From Embleya scabrispora (lineage in GTDB: Bacteria; Actinomycetota; Actinomycetes; Streptomycetales; Streptomycetaceae), in NCBI RefSeq assembly GCF_002024165.1, contig NZ_MWQN01000001.1, positions 1,674,001 to 1,738,000 on the forward strand: a stretch of DNA of 64,000 nt. The letters are read 5' to 3'. The notes under the pieces are model-generated. The model was not told the origin of the DNA. It did not search any database and saw only the letters and a list, made by a program, of their open reading frames with translations. Shown piece by piece: positions 33,891 through 42,954 of the stretch. Each line of letters begins with the position of its first letter. The first letter of the stretch is position 1. Position numbers and translations under genes: made by a program.

Positions 33891-34781
33891 ATGACCACCA
33901 CCGCACTCCCCACCACACCCGCTGCCACAGCGACCCAAGCAACCACCACCGCCGCCGCCATCTCCCGCGACCCCCGCGTCTGGTTCATCACCGGTGCCTC
34001 TCGTGGCCTGGGCCGTGCGTTCGCCGAGGCCGCGTTGGCCGCCGGTGACCGGGTCGTGGGCGCCGCGCGGGATGTCACCCCGCTGGCCGACCTGGTCGCC
34101 GCGTACGAGGACCGCTTGCGGCTCCTGACCCTCGACGTCACCGACCGCAACGCGGTGTTCCGCGGCGTGGCGCGCGCCGTGGCGGCCTTCGGTCGGCTCG
34201 ACGTCGTGGTCAACAACGCGGGCGCGAGCCTGATCGGCATGGTCGAGGAGGTCACCGAGGCCCAAGTCCGCGCCCACTTCGACGTCAACTTCTTCGGCGC
34301 CCTGTGGGTGAGCCAGGCCGTACTCCCCTATCTCCGCGAACAGGGTTCGGGCCACATCGTTCAAATCAGCTCGATGGGCTCGGCCGTGGGCTTCGCCGCC
34401 ACCGGTCTCTACAGCGCGAGCAAGGGCGCCCTCGACAACATGTCCGGCGCGCTGGCCATGGAGGCGGCGAGCTTCGGGGTGAAGGTGACCCTGGTCCAGC
34501 CCGGCGGCTACGAGACCACGCTGTTCACCCAGGGCCTGACCATGACGACCGAGAACGAGGTGTACGCGCCGCTGCGCGCCGAACTGGCGGAAATGTGGGG
34601 GGAGTCGAAGGACGCCGACCCGGCGAAGGCAGCCGCCCTGTTGCTGCGCATCGTCGACATGGCCGAGCCGCCGCGTCGGATCATCCTGGGCGGCGCGGCC
34701 TACGACATGATCGCCGATCTCGACCGCGCCCGTCGGGAGGAGGTGGCCCGGTGGGAGGAGCTGAGCCGCGAGGGCGACTGA
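33891..34781 (+). CDS. SDR family oxidoreductase
   Basis: This 296-residue classical short-chain dehydrogenase has TGASRGLGRAF at the cofactor site, Arg in GAARDVTPL (which favours NADP(H)), NNAGASLIG, and the catalytic QISSMGSAVGFAATGLYSASK. The C-terminal region resembles oxidoreductases of the YdfG/DltE-like group. It is the probable main target of the divergent TetR repressor. ATG at 33891 follows GAAGAGAG; an ATG at 33816 is possible but adds only low-complexity sequence. Substrate unknown. Confidence 0.88.
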   Translation: MTTTALPTTPAATATQATTTAAAISRDPRVWFITGASRGLGRAFAEAALAAGDRVVGAARDVTPLADLVAAYEDRLRLLTLDVTDRNAVFRGVARAVAAFGRLDVVVNNAGASLIGMVEEVTEAQVRAHFDVNFFGALWVSQAVLPYLREQGSGHIVQISSMGSAVGFAATGLYSASKGALDNMSGALAMEAASFGVKVTLVQPGGYETTLFTQGLTMTTENEVYAPLRAELAEMWGESKDADPAKAAALLLRIVDMAEPPRRIILGGAAYDMIADLDRARREEVARWEELSREGD

Positions 34782-34874
34782 TGCCTCGGATCGGCCACCG
34801 GCGCGGCGGCCACTGGTCCACCTCTTCGGAATTGGCTCCTGACGGCAGACCACTCGGCCAGTACGGTCGGCATC

Positions 34875-35855
34875 ATGGGTGCAGAACGTCGCGGTTTGCT
34901 GTTGGGCATGGCGGCCTACGTCATGTGGGGCCTGTTTCCCCTCTTCTGGCCACATCTGAAGCCTGCGGGCCCGGTCGAGATCCTGGCCCACCGGATGGCC
35001 TGGTCGCTGCTGTGCATGCTGGTCCTGCTCGCGGTGCTCCGGCAGTGGTCGTGGATCCGCGAATTGGCGCGCACCCCCGGCAAGTTGATCACCGTGACGG
35101 TGGCCGCCGTGATGATCTCGATCAACTGGGGCACCTACATCTACGGCGTCAATCACGACCAGGTCGTGGAGACCTCGCTGGGCTACTTCATCACGCCGCT
35201 GGTACTGATCGGCATCGGTGTCGTGGTCCTCGGCGAGCGCCTGCGCAGGATTCAGTGGGCCGCGGTGGCGCTGGGGGTCGCGGCGGTGGTGGTCCTGATC
35301 GTGGCCTACGGCCGGGTCCCGTGGATCGCGCTCACGTTGGCCGCGTCGTTCGCCACCTACGGCTACGTCAAGAAGCGGATGAACCTCCCCGCGATCCACT
35401 CGCTGGCGGTCGAGACGGCGGTGATGTTCCTGCCCGCGCTCGGCTACCTGACCTGGTTGGCCTGGACCGGCGAGGGCACGTACGGGCACGAGGGGGCGCC
35501 GCAGGCCCTGATGCTGATGGGCGCGGGCGTGATCACCGTGATCCCGCTGCTGTGCTTCGCGGTGGCGGCCAACTCGGTGCCGCTCAGCTCGATCGGCATG
35601 CTGCAATACCTGGCCCCGATCATCCAGTTCGGGATCGGCGTGGCGGTCAACCACGAGCCGATGCCGGCCGCCCGGTGGGCGGGCTTCGGTCTGGTGTGGG
35701 TCGCCCTCGTGGTGCTCACCTTCGACGCGATCCGCCAGTCCAGGCGCGAGCGGGTCGACGTTCCGCCCACCGCGATGGCGGCCGAGGCCCCGGCCGTCAT
35801 CGAGCCCCGGGATCTGCCGGTGTCGGCCGCACCGGAGCGGGAGGCAACCTCGTGA
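34875..35855 (+). CDS. rarD: RarD-like EamA-family transporter
   Basis: This 326-residue protein has about ten membrane helices in two EamA-like halves (GLLLGMAAYVMWGLFPLFWP at the start; SINWGTYIYGVNHDQVVETSLGY, a RarD hallmark). RarD proteins are putative drug or metabolite exporters related to chloramphenicol sensitivity; the substrate is not known. The last ~35 residues form a hydrophilic tail. The stop overlaps the MerB-like gene by GTGA. Confidence 0.92.
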   Translation: MGAERRGLLLGMAAYVMWGLFPLFWPHLKPAGPVEILAHRMAWSLLCMLVLLAVLRQWSWIRELARTPGKLITVTVAAVMISINWGTYIYGVNHDQVVETSLGYFITPLVLIGIGVVVLGERLRRIQWAAVALGVAAVVVLIVAYGRVPWIALTLAASFATYGYVKKRMNLPAIHSLAVETAVMFLPALGYLTWLAWTGEGTYGHEGAPQALMLMGAGVITVIPLLCFAVAANSVPLSSIGMLQYLAPIIQFGIGVAVNHEPMPAARWAGFGLVWVALVVLTFDAIRQSRRERVDVPPTAMAAEAPAVIEPRDLPVSAAPEREATS

Positions 35856-36503
35856 GCGTCGAACAGTTGCGGCTGGCCGTCTACCGGGGCTTCGCCGACA
35901 CGGGGCGGGCGCCCTCGGACGCGGAACTGGCGGCGACGCTGGGCGTGTCGGAGTCGACCGTGCGTGCGGGGCTGCGGGCCCTGCACGAGCAGCGGCACAT
36001 CGTGCTGCGCGACGACGCGATCGTGATGGCGCATCCGTTCAGTGCGGTGCCGCTGGGCTTCTCGGTGATGGGTCGGCACACGCTGTGGTGGGGCGGTTGT
36101 GCGTGGGATTCCTTCGCCGTGCCGCACCTGGTGGGCGAGGAGGTGCTGGTCGCGACCCGATGTCCGGGGTGCGAGGGGGGCGCTGGCCTGGAACGTGGGC
36201 GTCGACGAGCCGCCGAAGGGCGACGAGGTGGCGCACTTTCTGGTCCCGATCACGATGTTGTGGGACGACGTGGTGCACGCGTGTGGCAACCAACGGTTGT
36301 TCTGCGACGAGGGCTGTGTGGACCACTGGCTGGCCCGCACCGGCCAGACCCGCGGCTACGTCCTCGACCTCACCAAGCTGTGGCGCCTGGCCGAACACTG
36401 GTACGAGGGCCGCATGCACCGAGGCTATGAACGCCGAGACCCGGCATCGGCAGCCACATACTTCACCTCGGTGGGCCTCCAGGGCCGGTTCTGGGGCCTG
36501 TGA
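35852..36503 (+). CDS. MerB-like (alkylmercury lyase family) protein, frameshifted at a G6 run
   Basis: The GTG at 35852 opens a winged-helix N-terminal part (SDAELAATLGVSESTVRAGL) and the site GGCAWDSFAVPHLV, where Cys and Asp stand in the CxxD spacing of MerB. At 36175-36180 the frame breaks. One G fewer joins it to ALAWNVGVDEPPKGDEVAHF and the C-terminal LFCDEGCVDHWLA, which supplies further Cys. The repaired protein would have about 216 residues, normal for the family. Many actinomycete members are not proven organomercurial lyases. It may be a pseudogene, or the extra G an assembly error. Confidence 0.78.
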
Positions 36504-36550
36504 CACCTGCACACACCGGACCATCCCCGCGGCCGGGGACCGGCCGACGG

Positions 36551-37201
36551 TCAGTTGTCGGCCACCGCGAGCGTGACGCCGAAGCCGGCGATGACCGTCC
36601 CGGTCGACACATCGAGCGCGCGCCGAAAGCGCGGCCGTCGCAGCCTCGCACGCAGGCTGTTCGCGCCGAGGATGATCGCCGCGAACCACACCATCCCCTC
36701 GATGTCGTGGACGAGGGCGAGCAGTATCCCGAAGGCCAAGTGCGGGGCACCGGAGGGAATGAACTGCGGAATCATCGCCATGTAGAAGACACCGACCTTC
36801 GGATTGGTCAACGACGTGAGCACGCCGCGCCCCCACGCCGACCACAACCCGGGCGCGGCCTTGGCACCGCCTGCCGAGGCGGCCTCGACGTCGACGTCGG
36901 TGTAGCGATTCACCCACGCGGCACGCAGCAATCCGTAAGCAAGCCAAAGCAGGTAGCAGGCACCGACGATGCGCAGACTCGTATAGGCAACCCGAGAGGT
37001 GGTCAACACCGCGGAGACCCCAGCCGCCGCAGCCGCCCCCCAAACCAGCGTCCCGGCCCCTATGCCAAGCGCCGTCGCGAACCCGTGCCGCTTGCCCCGA
37101 ACCAGCGCCGCCCGCAACACGATCGCGGTATCCGGCCCAGGAACGACCGTCAACAGCCCCGCAACCAGGGCGAACGAGGCAAGGTAAGAGAGGGCATCCA
37201 T
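36551..37201 (-). CDS. LysE/RhtB-family exporter
   Basis: This 216-residue protein has about six membrane helices and the family motifs VPGPDTAIVLR (residues ~20-30) and LTNPKVGVFYMAMIPQF. Such proteins export amino acids or related metabolites; the substrate here is unknown. It is convergent with the MerB-like gene and borders the large repeat array. Confidence 0.92.
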   Translation of the reverse strand: MDALSYLASFALVAGLLTVVPGPDTAIVLRAALVRGKRHGFATALGIGAGTLVWGAAAAAGVSAVLTTSRVAYTSLRIVGACYLLWLAYGLLRAAWVNRYTDVDVEAASAGGAKAAPGLWSAWGRGVLTSLTNPKVGVFYMAMIPQFIPSGAPHLAFGILLALVHDIEGMVWFAAIILGANSLRARLRRPRFRRALDVSTGTVIAGFGVTLAVADN

Positions 37202-37374
37202 GAGGACATGCTGCCGGCCGACTCAACCCCCCGGCCGAGCGGTACCGGAAGCTGCCGCATAGTCACGACGCGGCACACTCACCAAACAAGAACGGCGGCT
37301 GCGCAAGACCGCCCGACCCGGTCCACGGGCCCACAACGCAGGCCCGAGCCCGCCAACCATCCACCTCGGCCAAG

Positions 37375-38280
37375 GCGAGGCTTCCCGAGTGAACCGGGCT
37401 GTCCCTGGCGGGCGTTGTGCTCTCAGTCGCGGGGTGCCGGTACGGGGCCGGTCCGAGCCGGTCATGAACCGCCGACGGCGGTCGGGGCTCGGAGAGTTGG
37501 GTCCCGACGAGAGGCTGCATTGGCCGACGGAACCCGGCTGGCAACGGGAGAGCGGGACGGCGCTCGGGCCAGGCTCTCCGACAGCCCTTCCCGAGTCGGC
37601 CGGGCGCTTCCGGCCCACATTGCGCTTCGGTTGCGAGGTGGCCGGTCCGGGGCTTGTCCGAGTCGGAGATGGGCCGCCGCCGGCATTCGGGGCTCCGAGA
37701 CGGGGAGCCACGGCGGGGCGGATCCGTTGGTCGCCGAAAACCGACCGGCAGCGGGGAGCGGGAGGGCGCTCAGGTCAGGCTCTCCGACGGCCCTTCCCGA
37801 GCGGGCCGGGCGCTTCCGACGCGCGCTGCGCCTTGGGCTGCGGCGTGGCCGGTCCGGGGCTTGTCCGAGTGGGTGATGGGCCGCCGCCAGCGTTCGGGGC
37901 TCCGAGCCCCGAAGCTCCCGACGAGACGGGCGTATTGCTCGGCGAAAACCGGCCGGCAGCGGCGGAGTGGGTGGGCCGGCAGGTCGAGTCCGCCGGGGAG
38001 CCTTCCCGAGTGGGCCGGGCGCTTACGACGCGCGCTGCGCCTTTGGCTGCGGGGTGGCCGGTCCGGGGCCGTCCGAGTCGGAGGTGGGCGCCGCCGGCAT
38101 TCGGGGCTCCAAGGCTCGAAGCTCCCGACGAGACGGGCGTGTTGGTCGACGAAGACCGGCCCGCAGCGGCGGGGACGGAGGGCGGTCGGGTTGAGTATTC
38201 CGGGGGCTTTCCGATCGGGTCGGGTGGTTTGGGGGTGCGGTGGGTCTGGGGTGCGGAGGGTTCACGAACCCGGATCGCGT
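37375..38280 (+). repeat. ~207-bp repeat: four direct copies plus a partial one
   Basis: GGGGCTC marks the units at 37484, 37689, 37896 and 38103 (spacing 205, 207 and 207 bp). A half unit precedes them from about 37375. Shared blocks include GGTGGCCGGTCCGGGGC, CCGAGTSGGNGATGGGCCGC and CGAAAACCGGCCGGCAGCG. The units match those at 8.2-8.8 kb. The array ends in GGTTCACGAACC (38259) and GAGAGAAAACCGCAGGTC (38302-38319), as the first array does. No gene is supported in 37202-39583. Confidence 0.88.
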
Positions 38281-38438
38281 GGGGTGCTGTTGCCTTGGTG
38301 TGAGAGAAAACCGCAGGTCGGTGCGGCGGGCGCCTATTTGGGGTGTGCTTCGGGATCCAGTTTCGGACTTTGCTGGGCGCTTCGGGTCTTCGCGACGGCC
38401 CCTGTGGGGTGCCGGTGTCCGAGCCGGTTCCGATGGGG

Positions 38439-38489
38439 CGGTTTCGTGCGCTCCGCCCCTGCGTTGAAGGGGCGGAGCGCACGAAACCG
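38439..38489. repeat. Perfect 22-bp-stem hairpin at the centre of the mirrored repeat array
   Basis: Positions 38439-38460 and 38468-38489 are exact reverse complements around the loop GCGTTGA. The arms begin CGGTTTCGTGCG and end GCGCACGAAACCG. A degraded form is visible at the matching place in the first array (about 8959-9006). It lies between the direct and inverted halves of the array. Confidence 0.9.
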
Positions 38490-38639
38490 GCACTCGGCGC
38501 CTGACTTTCCATACCGGCCACGCAAAACCGCAGGTCGCCGAAGCTCGAAGCCATCAACCACCCCGCCGGGATCCGGTTTCGAGCCTCAATGCCTCCCCGA
38601 TGCCGGCGAAACGCCCTGACTCACTCACTCGGGAAGGCT

Positions 38640-39560
38640 CCACGGCGGACTCGACCCGACCACCCACCCTCCCCGTCGCTGCCGGCCGGTTTTCGCGGAG
38701 CAACGCGCCCGTCTCGTCGGGAGCTTCGGGTCTCGGAGCCCCGAACGCCGGCGGCGGCCCACCACCGAGTCGGACAAGCCCCGGACCGGCCACCCCGCAG
38801 CCCAAGGCGCAGCGCGCGCCGGAAGCGCCCGGCCCACTCGGCAAGGGCCGTCGGAGAGCCTGACCTGAGCGCCCTCCCGCTCCCCCGCTGCCGGCCGGTT
38901 TTCGCCGACCAACACGCCCGTCTCGTCGGGAGCTTCGGGTCTCGGAGGCCCGAACGCCGGCGGCGGCGGCCCATCACCGACTCGGACGAGCCCCGGACCG
39001 GCCACGCCGCAACCCAAGGCGCAGCGCGCGTCGTAAGCGCCCGGCCCACTCGGGAAGGGCCGTCGGAGAGCCTGACCCGAGCGCACTCCCGCTCCCCGCT
39101 GCCGGTCGGTTCGGCGACCAACGGATCCGCTTCGCCGTGGCTCTCCGTCTCGGAGGCCCGAACGCCGGCGGCGGCCCACTACCGACTCGGACAAGCCCCG
39201 GACCGGCCACCCCGCAACCCAAAGCGCAGCGCGCGCCGGAAGCGCCCGGCCCACTCGGCAAGGACACCCGGAGAGCCTGACGCGAGCGTCCACCCGCTCC
39301 CCCGCTGCCCGCCGGTTTTCGGCGACCAACGGATCCGCCTCGCCGTGGCTCTCCGTCTCGGAGCCCCGAATGCCCGCGGCGGCCTGCCGCCGGCTCGGGC
39401 AGGCTCTGCGCCAGGTAGCTGCGGCCGCGAGCGCGACGTCCGCCGAAAGCGCGCCGTCCGCTCGGGAGGGCCCGGAGGGGCCGTCACGGGCGGTCGTCTG
39501 CCCCGCCGTTCCGGCCGGCTTCGCTTCGGCGGGCGACGTGCCCGTCTCGTCGGGTGCTTC
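38640..39560 (-). repeat. ~207-bp repeat: four inverted copies
   Basis: The reverse complement of the unit is marked by GAGCCCC or GAGGCCC at 38736, 38945, 39153 and 39361 (spacing 209, 208 and 208 bp). The outer copy degenerates just before the stop of the acyl-CoA synthetase gene. With the direct units at 37375-38280 the region forms a ~2.2-kb mirror arrangement around the hairpin at 38439-38489. The shared flank CAAAACCGCAGGTC at 38524 corresponds to 9041 in the first array. Confidence 0.88.
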
Positions 39561-39583
39561 GGCCCTCGGCGCTTGGGTCGTTG

Positions 39584-41275
39584 TCAGCCCTCTCGGGATA
39601 TCAGGGACAGGATGTGGGTGCGGCCTCGGTCGGCGAAGGCTGTTTCCAAAGTTTTGCGGTCGGATTCGGTGAAGGGGCGGTATGGGGTGGTTGCGCCGTT
39701 TCGGGGGTCGCGCCACCAGATGGGGTCGGGGGCCGTGTGCCAGGCCTGGCGGGTCAGGACTCTGGTGAGGATCTTGTTCGTGCTGGTTTGCGGGAGGGCT
39801 TCGGCGATCCGGATGTAGCGCGGGTGCCAGGCGCGGGACAGGTCCGGCTGGGCCTCCAGCCAGTCCGCGAAGGCCGCCGGGTCGAAGGTGGCGCCCTCGC
39901 GCAGGACCAGGGCCGCCATCGCCTGGTCGCCCGCCGCCTCGTCGGGCACGCCGTAGACCGTCGCCACCGCCACGTCCGGGTGCCGGGACAGGATCCGGGC
40001 GACCGGCGTCGCGCCGAAGTTCTCCCCGCCGACGCGCAGCCACTCCCCCGTGCGGCCGGCGAAGAAGACCAGGCCGTCCTCGGTGCGGTAGGCGAGGTCG
40101 CCGCTCCAGTACCAGCCGTCGCGCATGCGCTGCGCGGTCGCCGCCGCGTTGTTGTAGTAGCCCTCGAAGGTGCCCGCGCCGCCGACGTTGACCAGTTCGC
40201 CGACCGCCGCCTCGGGGTTGGTCATCCGGCCCGCCTCGTCGAAGGCGGCGGGCGGGCATTGCTCGCGCGTGTCCGGGTTCAGGATCCGGATGTCGCCGTT
40301 CGGCCGGCCCAGCGCGCCCGGCGGCATGTCCGGGACCGGGCTGAACGACAACCCGCCCTCGGTCGAGCCGAACCCGTCCCGCACCGTGCAGCCGAAGCGC
40401 CGGGCGAAGCGCTCGACGTCCTGCGGCCCGCCCTCGTTGCCGAACACGCGCGTCAGCGGATTGTCCGCGTCGTCGGGGCGCTCCGGCGTGGCCAGGATGT
40501 ACGACAGCGGCTTGCCCACGTAGTTGGCGTAGGTGACCCCGAACCGCCGCACGTCCGGCAGGAATCCCGACGCGGAGAACCGCCGCCGCAGCACCAGTTC
40601 GGCCCCGGCCGCCAGCGCCGGCGCCCAGCACGTGACCACCGCGTTGGAGTGGAACAGCGGCATCGCGCAGTAGGCCACGTCGGTCCCGCCCAGCCGCTCC
40701 ATGGCCACCACGCTCGCCCCCTGCCCGGCGATCTTGCCCTGCGAGCAGACCACCGCCTTGGGGTGCCCGGTCGTCCCGGACGTGAGGATCAGCATGAACG
40801 TGTCCTCGACCCCCGGCCGCTCGACCGGCGGCTCGGCCCCCGCGTAGGGCTCCAGCGCCCGCGCCCAGGCCGGATCGTCCACGCACAGCAGCCGGTCCGC
40901 CGGGAAGTCCGGCGCGGCGTTGCGCAGCTGCTCCAGGTGCGCCGCGTCGGTGAGGACGAGCGAGCAGTCGGTGTGGTCGATGTCGCGCGCCAACTCCGTC
41001 CCGACCCGGGTCGGGTTCAGCCCCACGATCACCGCGCCGGACAGCGCCGCGGCGCCGAGCAGCAGCGGAAACTCGGGCACGTTCTCCAGCATCACCCCGA
41101 CGTGCCACGGTCGACCCTCGACCCGCAGCGCCCGCAGCAGGGCGGCTCTGCGCGCGGATTCCGCGACCACCTCGGCCCAGGTCCACACCCGGTCCTCGTC
41201 GCGCAGACCGGCGCTGTGGTCCCCGGCCCGCTCGCGCAGCAGTGCGTCCAGTGTGATGCTCCAACGTCCAGACAC
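39584..41275 (-). CDS. fadD17: FadD17-like acyl-CoA synthetase
   Basis: This 563-residue adenylate-forming enzyme has the AMP-binding motif LILTSGTTGHPKA, then MPLFHSNAV, DGFGSTEGG, and the ATP/hinge region YWSGDLAYRTEDG. Its middle is close to mycobacterial FadD17 (FSASGFLPDVRRFGVTYANY; VGKPLSYILATPE), a KstR-regulated synthetase for steroid side-chain acids. It should activate a C3-C5 side-chain carboxylate to the CoA thioester. GTG at 41275 follows CAGGAG by seven bases. No KstR-like site is obvious upstream; a short GACA-rich repeat tract lies there. Confidence 0.9.
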   Translation of the reverse strand: MSGRWSITLDALLRERAGDHSAGLRDEDRVWTWAEVVAESARRAALLRALRVEGRPWHVGVMLENVPEFPLLLGAAALSGAVIVGLNPTRVGTELARDIDHTDCSLVLTDAAHLEQLRNAAPDFPADRLLCVDDPAWARALEPYAGAEPPVERPGVEDTFMLILTSGTTGHPKAVVCSQGKIAGQGASVVAMERLGGTDVAYCAMPLFHSNAVVTCWAPALAAGAELVLRRRFSASGFLPDVRRFGVTYANYVGKPLSYILATPERPDDADNPLTRVFGNEGGPQDVERFARRFGCTVRDGFGSTEGGLSFSPVPDMPPGALGRPNGDIRILNPDTREQCPPAAFDEAGRMTNPEAAVGELVNVGGAGTFEGYYNNAAATAQRMRDGWYWSGDLAYRTEDGLVFFAGRTGEWLRVGGENFGATPVARILSRHPDVAVATVYGVPDEAAGDQAMAALVLREGATFDPAAFADWLEAQPDLSRAWHPRYIRIAEALPQTSTNKILTRVLTRQAWHTAPDPIWWRDPRNGATTPYRPFTESDRKTLETAFADRGRTHILSLISREG

Positions 41276-41501
41276 GACAGGGCTCCTGACGGGCAGACAG
41301 ACAGACGGACGGGTGGACAAACCAACCGACACACCTACATGGCACGATCAAGCTTCTGCTTCGCGCAACCTAACCCGCGTGCGCGCGGATCGGAAGACGG
41401 CCAAGATCGATACCGGACCGGAACCACACCGAATGTGGCCTCGCTTGCCCGCACGTGACGCGTCGGACAGATTGAAGCCGTACGCATCGGGGGAGGCAGG
41501 C

Positions 41502-42881
41502 ATGGACATGAGTATGGATTCGGGCATACCAGGCAGAATTCGCAGCGCGCTTTTCCTTGACTTTGACAATATTTACAGCGGACTGCGGGAGACGGACCGC
41601 GCGTCCGCGGAGATTTTCGCTCGCAAACCGTCCCAGTGGTTGGAGTGGTTGGAGAACGAGGCAACCGAGCGCGGCCTGCGCCGATCGTTGCTCGTCCGCA
41701 ACTGCTACCTCAACCCGGTGATGCACGACCGTTACCGGGCGTTCTTCACGCGGTCGGCCTTTCGCGTGATCGACTGCCCGCCGCTGACGGGCCGGGGCAA
41801 GAACAGTGCCGACATCCACATGGTGATGGACGTACTCGACACGCTCCAGCACTCGACCAGGTTCGACGAAGTGATCATCATGAGCGCCGACGCGGACTTC
41901 ACTCCGGTCCTGCTCCGGCTGCGCAGCCACGACCGACGCACGATGGTGATCGCCAGCGGTCCGGCCGCCCAGGCGTATGTCGCCGCGGGCGACGTGGTGA
42001 TCAGCGATCAGGAGTTCATCGAGCGGGCGCTGCGCGACGAGATCGACGTGGCGCCGGCCGACGAGGGGGTGCGCGAGCAGGTGATGGCGCACGTACGCGA
42101 GCAACTCGACGGCTCCGAGGAGCCGATCGTGCTCGCCACCCTCGCCCACTCGGTGCTGCAACAGGTCGGTCGCGAACAGGTCACCCGCACCCGCTGGGGC
42201 GGGGCGGCCACCTTCTCTTCGCTGCTCGAACTGATGCTGGAGCAGGGCACCGACGAGAAGTTGTCGATCAGTCGGGTCCCACCCGGGTACATCTACGACC
42301 GCACCCGGCATCAGCCGCCCTCGGCTCGCCCCAACGGCCAGGGTCGGATGGACCACCTGCGCGAGCCGGTCCGCGACCTGATCGACCGGGTGGCCACGGT
42401 CACCGGCGCACCGCGGCTGTCCCCGGAGGAATACCACGTGCTCTTCGCGGAGTTGCACGCCGAGGTCAGCGAGAACGGCTTCCAGGGCAACCAGACTTCG
42501 GGCGCGGTGCGCGACCGGTGTGCCGAGCGTATGCAGACCATCGCCCGCAAGGCGATCGCGTTCGTCACCACGGGCCTGGTCTACTCCGGCTACTGGTCCT
42601 CCACCGCACACCCGGTCGCCTCCGCCGACGACCTCGCCGTCGCCTTCCTGCGCAACGTCGAGACGTTGTGCGCCAACGCCCGCCTCTACCTCAACGACAC
42701 CGAGCGCGCACTCCTGGCCGAATGGCTGCTCGGCACCGCGAACACGAGCCACGCGAACACGAGCCACACGACCACGAACCACGCGGGAGCCGCGAACCAA
42801 GCGCCCGCCGCCCCCGCCCCCGCCCCCGCCGGCCCCGCCGCCGCCGGCCTCTCCACCGTCCCCGGTACCAACGGCGCATAG
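41502..42881 (+). CDS. NYN-domain (PIN-like) putative RNase with C-terminal helical domain
   Basis: This 459-residue protein has an N-terminal NYN/LabA nuclease fold with the acidic site residues in LFLDFDNIY, NSADIHMVMDVL and MSADADFTPV. A winged-helix/OST-HTH-like segment (~195-260) and a helical region (~285-425) follow, then a Thr/Asn/Ala/Pro tail of simple repeats. Related proteins cleave structured RNA or act in RNA quality control. ATG at 41502 follows GGGGGAGG. It diverges from the FadD17-like gene and appears unrelated to it. Confidence 0.88.
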   Translation: MDMSMDSGIPGRIRSALFLDFDNIYSGLRETDRASAEIFARKPSQWLEWLENEATERGLRRSLLVRNCYLNPVMHDRYRAFFTRSAFRVIDCPPLTGRGKNSADIHMVMDVLDTLQHSTRFDEVIIMSADADFTPVLLRLRSHDRRTMVIASGPAAQAYVAAGDVVISDQEFIERALRDEIDVAPADEGVREQVMAHVREQLDGSEEPIVLATLAHSVLQQVGREQVTRTRWGGAATFSSLLELMLEQGTDEKLSISRVPPGYIYDRTRHQPPSARPNGQGRMDHLREPVRDLIDRVATVTGAPRLSPEEYHVLFAELHAEVSENGFQGNQTSGAVRDRCAERMQTIARKAIAFVTTGLVYSGYWSSTAHPVASADDLAVAFLRNVETLCANARLYLNDTERALLAEWLLGTANTSHANTSHTTTNHAGAANQAPAAPAPAPAGPAAAGLSTVPGTNGA

Positions 42882-42883
42882 CC

Positions 42884-42923
42884 GGTCCGGCGGGTGCGAC
42901 CCCGAGGGCGCACCCGCCGGACC
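42884..42923. terminator. Perfect 15-bp hairpin between convergent genes
   Basis: GGTCCGGCGGGTGCG (42884-42898) pairs perfectly with 42909-42923, followed by GAAAA. It lies between the NYN gene (ends 42881) and the thiolase gene (ends 42955 on the other strand) and probably ends both transcripts. Confidence 0.8.
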
Positions 42924-42954
42924 GAAAAGGCGGCCCGCACCGGGGCCACCCGCG

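Noticed and set aside
37375-39560. CRISPR array
   Set aside because: Repeat units are ~207 bp with no short identical repeats separated by unique spacers, half are inverted, and there are no cas genes.
37223-39573. Long open frames, including leftward ones that read on from the acyl-CoA synthetase frame, in the second repeat array
   Set aside because: Same repeat artefact; the synthetase stops at 39584 in its own frame, and the other frames have no family similarity.
41276-41501. KstR-type box for the FadD17-like gene
   Set aside because: No stretch matches more than half of the fixed positions; the tract is a GACA/GACG simple repeat.
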